DNA of 49,834 nucleotides, taken from positions 1 to 49,834 of the forward strand of contig JACKEP010000033.1 of the NCBI GenBank assembly GCA_020632915.1, read 5' to 3'. Under the pieces are notes generated by a model, which was not told the DNA's origin, made no database searches, and saw only the letters and a program-made list of their open reading frames with translations. The DNA comes from Alphaproteobacteria bacterium. GTDB lineage: Bacteria; Myxococcota_A; UBA796; GCA-2862545. Made by a program: the position numbers and the translations under genes. Below, in pieces: positions 24,110 through 31,446 of the stretch; positions within the stretch are counted from its first letter, which is position 1, and each line of letters starts with the position of its first letter.

Positions 24110-24901
24110 TCAGCCGCGCTTGGCCTTCTCGAGCTTGACCTTGGCGTTCGACATCGACGTGGACGCCTTCGCCTCGGTGGACTCGGCCTTCTGCCGCGAC
24201 TTCTCGAGCTTGATCTGGGTCTTGTCGTCGGCGCCGTCGAGGCGGCCACGGGCCTCGAGCAGCTTGGACTCGTGCTCCTCGAGGACGGCCTTGACCCACT
24301 TGCTGCGCGTCTTCTGGTAGGCGAGGTCGGCCTTCGCGACGTCGAGGCGGTGGTCAGCCTTGTCGAGCTTCTGCTCGGCGGAGGCGAGCTTGGCGTGCAC
24401 GTTGGGATCGCCGCCGGCGGGGTCGGCCTCGTAGGCCTTCACGCCGGCCTTGGCGGCCTTGAGCTCGAGCTTGGCGGTGGTGAGCTCGCGCTTGGCGGAG
24501 CCGAGCTCGTTGTTGGCCTTGGTGGACATCACGTCGGCGTTCTTCAGCGTGGTGCGGGCCTGCTCGATGGCGGCCTGGAGCTCGACCACGAGGTCTTCGA
24601 GCTGCTTGCGGGTGACGTCGGTGAGCTCGCCGCTCGGCACGTCGATCTCGTCGAGCTGCTGGGCCTTGAGCTCGGCGACCTCCTGGTCGGTGAGGCCGGC
24701 GTCCTCGGGCGGCATCGGCGTGACCGGCGGCGTGGGCTCGGTGGTGGCGGGAGCGGCCTCCTCCGCGGGCATCGCGACCGGCTCGGCGGCGTCGGTGGCG
24801 GGAGCGGCCTCCTCCGTCGTCGCGGGCGCGTCCCCTTCGGGCGCGTCCTGGGCGAACGCGGCGGTCGACAGGACGAGGGAGAGGAGCAGGGACGTGCGCA
24901 T
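24110..24901 (-). CDS. Secreted/periplasmic coiled-coil protein
   Basis: A 263-residue protein with a signal peptide (LLLSLVLSTAAFA), a Pro/Ala/Glu/Thr-rich flexible spacer to about residue 70, and then a long Lys/Glu/Ala helical region to the C-terminus. It shows heptad-like spacing (KRELTTAKLELKAAKAG, ASAEQKLDKADHRLDVAKA). No Cys and no catalytic motif are seen. GGAGG precedes the ATG. Composition alone cannot separate a cell-wall spacer protein from a TolC- or LPP-like structural protein. It converges on the gene at 23132. Confidence 0.7.
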   Translation of the reverse strand: MRTSLLLSLVLSTAAFAQDAPEGDAPATTEEAAPATDAAEPVAMPAEEAAPATTEPTPPVTPMPPEDAGLTDQEVAELKAQQLDEIDVPSGELTDVTRKQLEDLVVELQAAIEQARTTLKNADVMSTKANNELGSAKRELTTAKLELKAAKAGVKAYEADPAGGDPNVHAKLASAEQKLDKADHRLDVAKADLAYQKTRSKWVKAVLEEHESKLLEARGRLDGADDKTQIKLEKSRQKAESTEAKASTSMSNAKVKLEKAKRG

Positions 24902-24995
24902 GGAGTGCCTCCGGCTGGCCCGCTGTGGGGCTCACGAACTGGGCGCCCCTTATGCAGCCGCGCCGGCACGCGCGATGTCGGGCCCCTTGCAGCGA

Positions 24996-26630
24996 TCAGC
25001 GGTGACGCATCAACGGCGCCAGCCACCGCATGCCCCGCACCGGCTCCATCGCCAGCGCGGCGGCCACGCCACCCATCATCGCGCCCATCACGCCGGGGGC
25101 GCCGATGTCGCTGCCCGACAGGAACAGGTTGGGCACGGGGCTCTGGCAGCGCAGCCAGGGATCGTCGTAGCGCTCCGGCGTGACGGCGAGGCCGTAGATG
25201 CTGCCCTGGTAGGGGCGGCAGAAGTGGTCGGTGGTGACCGGCGTGGCGAGCTCGTGGTGCACGAGCAGCTTCTCGAGGCCGGGGTGGCGCTCGAACAGGG
25301 CCGCCAGCATCTGCTGCGTCAGCGCCTCCTTGAACGCCTCGTAGTCCTCGCCGCGGTTGCGCCACGGGGTGTCCAGCCAGCGCTCGAACGGCGCCCACGG
25401 CACGAACGTGATCATCTCGCCGGTGTGCTTGAGCTCGGGACCCGGCTCGTGGGTGGGGTCCTTGAGCGACGGGAAGCTCGTGAACAGGACCGACGGCCGC
25501 TCCGGCGCGCGGTCGGGGGACACGTCCCAGAACGCGTGATCGTGGTCCCAGGTCTCGTAGTACCACTGGGACTGCTTCGTGGCGCCGGCGGCCTCGATGT
25601 CGCCGTGGAAGCCGAGGTACAGGCAGACGTGGGCCGGACCGGCCTTGTGGCCCGCGATGCGCTGCACCCACGTCTCGCGGGACAGCTCGGGCGGCAGGAA
25701 CCGGGTGACGGTGGTGTGGGCACCCGCGGCACTCACCACCCGCTTGGCGCGCACGACCTCGCCGTCGACGAGCTTGACGCCGACCGCCTTGCCACGCTCC
25801 AGCACGATCTGGTCCACGTCGGCGCAGATGCGCGTCCAGCCGCCGGCGTCGGCGACCGTGTGCAGCAGGTGGCGCGCGATCTCGGCCGCGCTGCCGATCG
25901 GGTAGGTGGCGCCGTAGAGGAAGTGGGCGACGACGATGGCCTGCAGGCCCCACGACGCCTCGCTCGGCGGCGACCCGTGGTAGCCCCACTGGGCCATGAG
26001 GACGGCGCGCAGGCGCTCGTGGGGCACCAGCTCGGCCATCACCTCGGCGGCCGTGCGCGACAGGGTCTCGGCCGCGCCCTTGCCCATCACGCCGCCGAGC
26101 CAGCGGCCCAGGCGACCGGGCATGGCGCGGGTGAGGTAGTAGCTGCCGGTGGCCTTGGCGGCGGCGCGCACCTCGTGCAGGTACCGGTCGATCACCGCCT
26201 CCTGGTCGGGGAAGGCGGCGACCAGGCGCTCCCGGAACTTCTCGGGGCTGTTGGGGAAGCCGATGGTGACGTCGTCGGGGAACCAGAACTCGTCGTAGAC
26301 CTCGCCGAGGTCCTGCCACGCGAGGCGGCCACCCGTGAGGTCGTTCAGGATCCGGCCCGTGAACGTGCGTGTGGTGGTGCCGCCGACGAGGTGGACGCCG
26401 ACGTCCCAGTGGAAGCCCTTGCGCCGGAACGTGTGGGTGTAGCCGCCCGGCACGTAGTGCTGCTCGAGCACGAGCACCTTGTGGCCGAGGCGCGCGAGGA
26501 TCGCCGCCGTGGTCATGCCGCCGATGCCGGACCCGATGACGATGACGTCCCAGGTGGTGCCGTCGGGGGCCGTCTTGGACCAGAAGCGCTCGGGGCGGAG
26601 GGGACGCTCAGGGGTGGCGGTGTCGTTCAC
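24996..26630 (-). CDS. FAD-dependent oxidoreductase, retinol saturase/CrtI-like
   Basis: A 544-residue flavoprotein. The N-terminal dinucleotide motif is VIVIGSGIGGMTTAAIL (G33, G35, G38), followed by VLEQHYVPGGYTHTF, the carotenoid desaturase/retinol saturase pattern. The C-terminal FAD segment NLFLSGSDIGAPGVMGAMMGG is typical too. Known relatives desaturate, saturate or isomerise polyenes and need FAD. No carotenoid genes are nearby, so the substrate is open. The GTG at 26630 has GGAG upstream at suitable spacing; the region upstream in the same frame reads as low-complexity shadow. It lies upstream of the coiled-coil protein gene with a 94-base gap. Confidence 0.85.
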   Translation of the reverse strand: MNDTATPERPLRPERFWSKTAPDGTTWDVIVIGSGIGGMTTAAILARLGHKVLVLEQHYVPGGYTHTFRRKGFHWDVGVHLVGGTTTRTFTGRILNDLTGGRLAWQDLGEVYDEFWFPDDVTIGFPNSPEKFRERLVAAFPDQEAVIDRYLHEVRAAAKATGSYYLTRAMPGRLGRWLGGVMGKGAAETLSRTAAEVMAELVPHERLRAVLMAQWGYHGSPPSEASWGLQAIVVAHFLYGATYPIGSAAEIARHLLHTVADAGGWTRICADVDQIVLERGKAVGVKLVDGEVVRAKRVVSAAGAHTTVTRFLPPELSRETWVQRIAGHKAGPAHVCLYLGFHGDIEAAGATKQSQWYYETWDHDHAFWDVSPDRAPERPSVLFTSFPSLKDPTHEPGPELKHTGEMITFVPWAPFERWLDTPWRNRGEDYEAFKEALTQQMLAALFERHPGLEKLLVHHELATPVTTDHFCRPYQGSIYGLAVTPERYDDPWLRCQSPVPNLFLSGSDIGAPGVMGAMMGGVAAALAMEPVRGMRWLAPLMRHR

Positions 26631-26719
26631 GGTGGCTCCGTGCGAGGGGCGGTGGGACGCGGGGTGCCGTCGTCGTACCCCCCGCGACCCGCGCGCGTCG
26701 AGCCGAGGATCGTCCGGCG

Positions 26720-27526
26720 CTACTCCGTGACGCCGTGGGCGGCCGCCATGTCGTCGAGGCAGGCGTCGTCGAACAGGACCTCCGAGCCGGTGGTGATGTA
26801 CTGCGAGACGAAGTCGGCCATGTCGCTCGCCCCCTCGTTCGCCCAGTACATCACGCAGCGGTCGTTGGTGCAGTGGGCACCGTGGGCTGTGTCGACGTGG
26901 GCCGTGGTGGCGTCGACGCCGTTGTCGACCAGGCCCATCGCGTGGCCGAACTCGTGGATGAGCGTGGCCTGCTCTCCGAAGCGCTTGGTGACCGGGAGCA
27001 GCCCGAGCTGGTCGAGGACCGGACCGAACATCGCGACGACGCCGGTGTCGCCGATCGACACCCCGATCACCTGGTCCTGCACCTGCCCGTCGTCCTCGAA
27101 CCTGCCGTCGAGGTAGAGCACGTGGACCACGGAGGTGTGGGCGTCCGACAGGGTGTCGCGCCACGCGTCCGACAGCTCGATGAGGCGGGAGGCCGTGAAC
27201 GTGTCCTCGCCGAGCGTGGGCAGCTCGCCCATCTGGGCCAGCGTGTGCGGGGCGGTCACGGTGACGCCCGTGCCGGCGAAGAGCGCCGCGGCGTTGGCGT
27301 CGAACAGGTCCCACGGGTCGCCCCCGAGGCCGCTGCCGGTGGCAGGCTCGGCAGCGGGCTCGTAGTCGACCTCGACGATCACCGCGTCGACGGCGGCGTC
27401 CCACGGCTCGGGACCCGGACCCTCGGGGTCGTCGGTGTTGCGGCTGCCGTCGGGGTTGACGGCGCTGGTGTTCGGCTCGCTCGTGCAGGCCGTGGCCAGC
27501 AGCAGGGGCAGGATCAGGGTGCGCAT
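26720..27526 (-). CDS. Metzincin-like zinc metalloprotease lipoprotein
   Basis: A 268-residue lipoprotein (lipobox ATAC). The zinc site is HEFGHAMGLVD (191-201), giving H191, E192 and H195. About 17 residues later comes HCTNDRCVMYW (218-228). The HC-x4-C-x-M pattern is the one that follows directly after HExxHxxGxx in archaemetzincins, with M226 as the likely Met-turn. Here a loop containing D201, H210 and H215 separates the two halves, so the third zinc ligand could be D201 or H218. Upstream it has a low-complexity Asp/Pro spacer. It is probably a periplasmic or surface peptidase; substrate unknown. Confidence 0.78.
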   Translation of the reverse strand: MRTLILPLLLATACTSEPNTSAVNPDGSRNTDDPEGPGPEPWDAAVDAVIVEVDYEPAAEPATGSGLGGDPWDLFDANAAALFAGTGVTVTAPHTLAQMGELPTLGEDTFTASRLIELSDAWRDTLSDAHTSVVHVLYLDGRFEDDGQVQDQVIGVSIGDTGVVAMFGPVLDQLGLLPVTKRFGEQATLIHEFGHAMGLVDNGVDATTAHVDTAHGAHCTNDRCVMYWANEGASDMADFVSQYITTGSEVLFDDACLDDMAAAHGVTE

Positions 27527-27565
27527 GCGTCCTCCGCGCGTCGTGGGTGGAGATCACCCGGGTCG

Positions 27566-28597
27566 TCACGCCTGTCGTGTCACCGTAGGTACGTGCAACC
27601 AGTCCGACACCCCCGGCCGCCCGAAGAACAGGCCGTCCCGCCACGTGCCGGCGGGGATCACCACGCCGTCCCACACCACGCAGCGCGTCAGGCGCGTGCC
27701 GTCGGGCACCACGGCGCCCGGACCGACGACGCTGTCGTGGAGCACCACGCCGCGGCCGACGTCTGCCCCGGGACCCACCCAGGCCGTGCCGACCACCTCG
27801 ACCCCGTCGGGCACCTCGCCCACCGCGCCGCGGGCGAGGCGTGCCCACGCGGCGTGGGCCGTCGGGTCGAGCGGCAGGGCGAGGTGGGTGGTGAGCACGG
27901 CGAGGTTGGCGGCGAGGTAGGCCGCGGGGTCGCCGACGTCGAGCCAGGTGCCGGCGTGACGCAGGGCCGCCACCCGGCGCTGCGGCACGAGCGCGCGGTA
28001 GGCGGTGCGCACGATGCAGGCCGGCCCGTCGGGGACGAGGTCGAGGGCGTCGCGGTGCAGGGCGTGCAGCCCGGTGAAGTGGGTGTCGCGTCGCACGTCC
28101 CCGTGCGGCGTCGCCGCGGCGAGGTCGACCAGCTCGACCACCGTGTCCGAGGCGTCGGCGCTGACGTGGCCGAAGCGGTCGGCCTCGTGGGGGCGCAGCG
28201 CCATCGCTGCCCCGCCCGGACGGACGGCGGCGCGCAGCGCGGTGAGGTCGACGTTGGACAACACGTCCGCGTTGACGACGGCGAACGCCGGCGCCAGCCG
28301 ATCGCGCACGGCCCTGAGGCCCCCTCCCGTGCCGAGGATCTCCGGGGCCTCGACGGCCACGTGGACGTCGACCGGGCCGTGGTCGGTGAGCTGCCGGCCG
28401 TGCCAGGCGCCGATCTGGTCGGCGAGGTGGTGGGCGTTGACCACGACGCGGCGCAGGTCGTGGCGGGCGCACAGCGCCAGGGCGTAGGCGAGCATCGGCA
28501 CGCCGCACACCGGCACCAGCGGCTTGGGCCGGTGGTGGGTGAGCGGCTGCAGGCGTGTGCCGAACCCGGCGGCGAGCACGAAGGCGTCGTGGTCCAT
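27566..28597 (-). CDS. Sugar-1-phosphate nucleotidyltransferase (MurU/ManC-like)
   Basis: A 343-residue protein. The N-terminal nucleotidyltransferase motif is VLAAGFGTRLQPLT with K25 (RPKPLVPV), then ILGTGGGLR and VVNADVLSN, whose Asp should bind Mg2+. The C-terminal third has hexapeptide-like repeats (GTAWVGPGADVGRGVVL, DSVVGPGAVVPDG), as in GDP-mannose pyrophosphorylase-like proteins. It most likely joins an NTP to a sugar-1-phosphate for polysaccharide or cell-wall recycling; the sugar is not predictable here. The ATG at 28597 follows GAGGA. Its stop is 39 bases from the metzincin-like gene start, so the two may be cotranscribed. Confidence 0.85.
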   Translation of the reverse strand: MDHDAFVLAAGFGTRLQPLTHHRPKPLVPVCGVPMLAYALALCARHDLRRVVVNAHHLADQIGAWHGRQLTDHGPVDVHVAVEAPEILGTGGGLRAVRDRLAPAFAVVNADVLSNVDLTALRAAVRPGGAAMALRPHEADRFGHVSADASDTVVELVDLAAATPHGDVRRDTHFTGLHALHRDALDLVPDGPACIVRTAYRALVPQRRVAALRHAGTWLDVGDPAAYLAANLAVLTTHLALPLDPTAHAAWARLARGAVGEVPDGVEVVGTAWVGPGADVGRGVVLHDSVVGPGAVVPDGTRLTRCVVWDGVVIPAGTWRDGLFFGRPGVSDWLHVPTVTRQA

Positions 28598-28684
28598 GGT
28601 CGTCCTCTCGGCTGGGTGTGGCCTAGCGCACCACACCGGCAGTCAACAGGTGGTCACCGGGTTCCGTGGATGCGGGGATGACGG

Positions 28685-28690
28685 TAGGCT
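28685..28690 (+). promoter_or_regulatory. Candidate -10 element (TAGGCT)
   Basis: TAGGCT 22 bases before the ATG at 28713, in the divergent gap 28598-28712. Confidence 0.32.
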
Positions 28691-28712
28691 GGGCGCGTCG
28701 ATGGGAGCCTCG

Positions 28713-29033
28713 ATGCGTTCGCTGGTCGCCAGCCTGCTGTTCCTCGCCGCGTGTCGCGGCGCCACCGACGACACGGCGCCGCTCGACACGGCCGTCGTCG
28801 ACTCCGGGCCCGAGCTGTCCTGCGCGTCGTGGGACGAGTTCACGTGCGTGCCGGGCGGGTCGGCCAACTGCTTCGCCCAGTGCCTGCCGGTCTACAAGAT
28901 CACGTGCGACTCCACCGAGTGCTTCGTGCAGGGACGCGGCCTCGGCTCGGGCCAGACGTGCGCCGTCACGCTGCCGAGCACGGATGCGTGCGGGTGGTGC
29001 CAGAACGCCTTCGACCAGTGCCTCGGCCTGTAG
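28713..29033 (+). CDS. Small Cys-rich lipoprotein
   Basis: A 106-residue lipoprotein: signal with lipobox LAAC, an Asp/Thr-rich spacer (DDTAPLDTAVVDSG), then a domain of about 70 residues with ten cysteines, many in spaced pairs (SANCFAQC, TCDSTEC, CGWCQNAFDQC). This suggests five disulfides and an export-dependent fold. GGGAG lies five bases before the ATG at 28713; the ATG at 28701 is less well placed. I know no family for it. It is monocistronic and converges on the gene at 29080-30018. A small binding or inhibitor-like surface module is possible but not shown. Confidence 0.75.
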   Translation: MRSLVASLLFLAACRGATDDTAPLDTAVVDSGPELSCASWDEFTCVPGGSANCFAQCLPVYKITCDSTECFVQGRGLGSGQTCAVTLPSTDACGWCQNAFDQCLGL

Positions 29034-29076
29034 GCCGGCGGTCGACCTCGCGGGACGCGGCGCGCGGCGCGCCGGC
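29034..29076. terminator. Inverted repeat between convergent genes
   Basis: GCCGGCG (29034-29040), directly after the TAG of the plus-strand gene, pairs with CGCCGGC (29070-29076), three bases before the minus-strand stop. The loop is 29 bases and itself GC-rich. It is a plausible but weaker terminator. Confidence 0.35.
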
Positions 29077-29079
29077 TGG

Positions 29080-30018
29080 TCACTCGGCGTCGTCGGTGCT
29101 CAGGGCGTCGTGGGCGCCGAGGCCGCGGCCACCGTCGAGGTCGCGCTCGAAGGCCTCGTCGCGCTCGGTGTCGACGGCCTCCGGGTCGAGGGCGGCCCAC
29201 CAGTCGTCGTCGGCCGATGCGTAGTCGATGCGGGCGGCGTCGCGCAGCGTGTAGAAGCCCCGGTCGGGCTGGAAGTGACCCGGGGCCTTGAACACGATCG
29301 GACCGGTGCGCGGGTTGGCGCCGGCGGTGTCGGCGGTGGGGCCGCGGCCGTCGCAGTAGATCGTGCGCGCGCCGTAGGCGGCACCGCCGCAGCGGTGGAC
29401 GAAGGACGTGCCGCCAGCGGCCACGTCGGGCGCGCGGCCGGTGGACACGAGCCACCAGGCGGCGACGGCGACGTCGGTGGCGGCGAGCAGGCGCTGCGGA
29501 TCGCGCACCGACTCGCGGGGGCGCAGGCCGCGGGACTGCTTGAGGCCGAGGTACTGGCTGGGGGCGGCGCAGGTGCGGAAGGTGCCGTCGGCGTCGCAGC
29601 CGGGCCACGGGCGCACGCCGTCGACGCCCTCGGGGTTCCACGCGACGGGGTCGAGGCGGTTGAACACCGTCTGGATCACGCCGATGGCCTCGAACAGCCC
29701 GTTGCGGTTGCCGAGCAGGCGGTCGGGGCCGACCTCGGACAGCACCAGGCGCACGGCCAGGGCGACGTCGGGCAGGGTGGCGAGCTCGTCGAGGCGCACG
29801 GGGCGCAGCGCCGGGGACACGTCGTAGACGACGTAGTCGACGGGGCCCTCGGTCCCGAGCAGGGCGGGGTCGACCGCGACCTCGCGCGGCGTGACGACGC
29901 GGGTGTCTTCGAGCAGGCTGGCGCTGACGCCCGCGTCGTTCGCGACCGCAGAGGCACCCGTGGCGCCCAGCCCGAAGAGGACCACGACACGGAGCAACGC
30001 CGGGAGTCGTGTGGTCAC
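29080..30018 (-). CDS. Exported protein, possibly SleB-like cell-wall hydrolase
   Basis: A 312-residue protein with a signal peptide (LLRVVVLFGLGATGASA). The middle part, LSEVGPDRLLGNRNGLFEAIGVIQTVFNRLD, has the layout of SleB-type hydrolases (E near G.., then GxxAVxxVxxNR). This is followed by a region with CDADG, CAAPSQYLGL and VHRCGGAAYG, where SleB proteins also have Cys. The match is by pattern only and the family call is tentative. The C-terminus is acidic. The GTG at 30018 lacks a strong ribosome site. It lies 49 bases downstream of the lipoprotein gene 30068-31339 and may be in its operon. Confidence 0.6.
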   Translation of the reverse strand: MTTRLPALLRVVVLFGLGATGASAVANDAGVSASLLEDTRVVTPREVAVDPALLGTEGPVDYVVYDVSPALRPVRLDELATLPDVALAVRLVLSEVGPDRLLGNRNGLFEAIGVIQTVFNRLDPVAWNPEGVDGVRPWPGCDADGTFRTCAAPSQYLGLKQSRGLRPRESVRDPQRLLAATDVAVAAWWLVSTGRAPDVAAGGTSFVHRCGGAAYGARTIYCDGRGPTADTAGANPRTGPIVFKAPGHFQPDRGFYTLRDAARIDYASADDDWWAALDPEAVDTERDEAFERDLDGGRGLGAHDALSTDDAE

Positions 30019-30067
30019 GTCCCGCCCCGGTAGCCCGGGCCCGTGCCGTCGGCCACGTGGCGTCGGA

Positions 30068-31339
30068 TCACGGGGCCGCCTCGCAGGGGAAGGTGGCGTA
30101 GCGCATCAGGCTGTAGAAGCCGCCGCCGTTGTTGGTCAGGAACAGGCTGCGCGTGCCCTGGACGCAGTCGCTGTCGGGCACGATCGCGAGCCCCTGGTAG
30201 GCCGACGCGACCAACACCGGGGTGGACGGACCCTCGTGCTCGCGGTCGACGTCGAACGCGCGGCCATCGCCGGCGGGGTGCGAGGTCAGGCGCAGCACCG
30301 ACAGCGTGTCCACGTCGCCGCCGTGCCACACGAACAGCAGGCCGGTGGACGGGTCCATCTCCAGGCCCTCGACGTCGGTGCGGCCGCTGGCGTAGGCGCC
30401 GACCGCCACGACGGCGTCGGTGGTGGCCGACAGGTCGAAGGCGCGCAGGGTGCCGGAGCGCTGCCCCACGAGGAACAGGCCGTCCAGGCCCTGCGCCGAC
30501 GTGGTCGGCAGCCCGTCGGCGCTGACGAAGCCGGCCGCCACGAGGCTCGGGTCGGGCACGAACGTGAGCGCGCGCGCGGCGTCCGCGCCGAGGTGGGCCG
30601 ACAGGCTCCACGTGCGCAGCTTGTGGGGGGCGCCGCCCTGCGCGAGGTCCCAGGACGTGATCGTGCCCTCGGTGCCGGCCAGCACGTACACGACGTCGGG
30701 CGTGGTGGGGTCGGGCACCGCGAGGCCTTCGACGTCGCCGAAGTCGGCCTGCCACTCGGCGCGCGCGCCCCCCGGGGAGCCGATCACGTACCCGCCGTTG
30801 CCGTTCTCCTCGATCGCCCAGATGCGGCTCGGGCCCCCGTCGGTCGCCACCCACAGCCGACGGGCGCCCGGGTCCCAGGTGGCCGCGGCGAGGTCGGTGT
30901 GGAAGTCGTTGACGAGCGGGCCTTCCAGCTCGGTGAGGTTGTCGGACTGACCGGTGGTCTCGGCGGGCCAGGGGCAGGTGAAGACGTAGGTGAGCGTGCA
31001 CCGGCCGTCGCTGCAGGTGTCGCGGGTGCAGTCCAGGCCGTCGTCACAGGCACCGAACCGGTCCGGCGACCACGCGACCTCGCTGACGCGCGGGTCGCAG
31101 TACTCGCAGCCGTTGACCGGGTTCGCCTCGCCGACGTCGACGCAGTGACCGTCGATCGTGCACCCGTCGCAGGGCAGCTCCGTGTCCTGCAGCGTGTCGA
31201 CCTCTGTGTCGACCTCTGTGTCGACCTCCGTGTCGTCGGGCGTGTCGGTGGGATCGACGGAGTCGTCGGCGTCCGTCTCGGGCGGCGACGGACAGCCGGG
31301 CAGCAGCATCAGGGCCAGCAGTGCGGGCACCGGGCGCAT
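30068..31339 (-). CDS. Lipoprotein with Asp/Thr linker, Cys-rich module and propeller-like domain
   Basis: A 423-residue lipoprotein (lipobox LPGC; GGGGAG before the ATG). After the lipid Cys is an acidic linker containing three TEVD repeats. A Cys-rich module of about 70 residues (CDGCTIDGHC, CEYCDPR, CDDGLDCTRDTCSDGRC) of a type common in myxobacterial surface proteins follows. The rest, about 290 residues, has repeated segments such as RLWVATDGG, VYVLAGTEG and LFVWHGGD, suggesting a beta-propeller like phytase or esterase-like regulators, but no catalytic residues are identified. It is probably anchored to the outer membrane facing outward. Confidence 0.78.
   Translation of the reverse strand: MRPVPALLALMLLPGCPSPPETDADDSVDPTDTPDDTEVDTEVDTEVDTLQDTELPCDGCTIDGHCVDVGEANPVNGCEYCDPRVSEVAWSPDRFGACDDGLDCTRDTCSDGRCTLTYVFTCPWPAETTGQSDNLTELEGPLVNDFHTDLAAATWDPGARRLWVATDGGPSRIWAIEENGNGGYVIGSPGGARAEWQADFGDVEGLAVPDPTTPDVVYVLAGTEGTITSWDLAQGGAPHKLRTWSLSAHLGADAARALTFVPDPSLVAAGFVSADGLPTTSAQGLDGLFLVGQRSGTLRAFDLSATTDAVVAVGAYASGRTDVEGLEMDPSTGLLFVWHGGDVDTLSVLRLTSHPAGDGRAFDVDREHEGPSTPVLVASAYQGLAIVPDSDCVQGTRSLFLTNNGGGFYSLMRYATFPCEAAP
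31194..31229. repeat. Three tandem 12-bp units coding the lipoprotein linker
   Basis: GTGTCGACCTCT occurs twice, then once with a final C. On the minus strand the units encode TEVD three times. Slippage could change linker length without shifting frame. Confidence 0.8.
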
Positions 31340-31401
31340 GGGCTCCCCACGAGGTGGCGCACTGTGCCACTTGCGGGTCGCCTGTGGAAGGACCGCAGTG
31401 T

Positions 31402-31419
31402 CGCAGGCGCCCGCCTGCG
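31402..31419. terminator. Hairpin downstream of the GNAT-nitrilase gene
   Basis: CGCAGGC and GCCTGCG form a perfect 7-bp stem with a four-base loop. An alternative longer pairing joins GACCGCAG (31391-31398) with CTGCGGTC (31415-31422). It lies between the stop at 31447 and the next start at 31339. Confidence 0.42.
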
Positions 31420-31446
31420 GTCAGTCCGCAAGCCGTTCTCCGGGGT

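Noticed and set aside
27566..28597. Specific naming of the nucleotidyltransferase as murU or manC
   Set aside because: Motifs fit several sugar nucleotidyltransferases, and the neighbours (metzincin-like lipoprotein, FAD oxidoreductase) do not decide the sugar.
31354..31370. GTGGC-N7-GCCAC followed by TTGC, looking like a sigma-54 promoter or operator
   Set aside because: The GG and GC elements are not ten bases apart, and the dyad arms are only five bases long.
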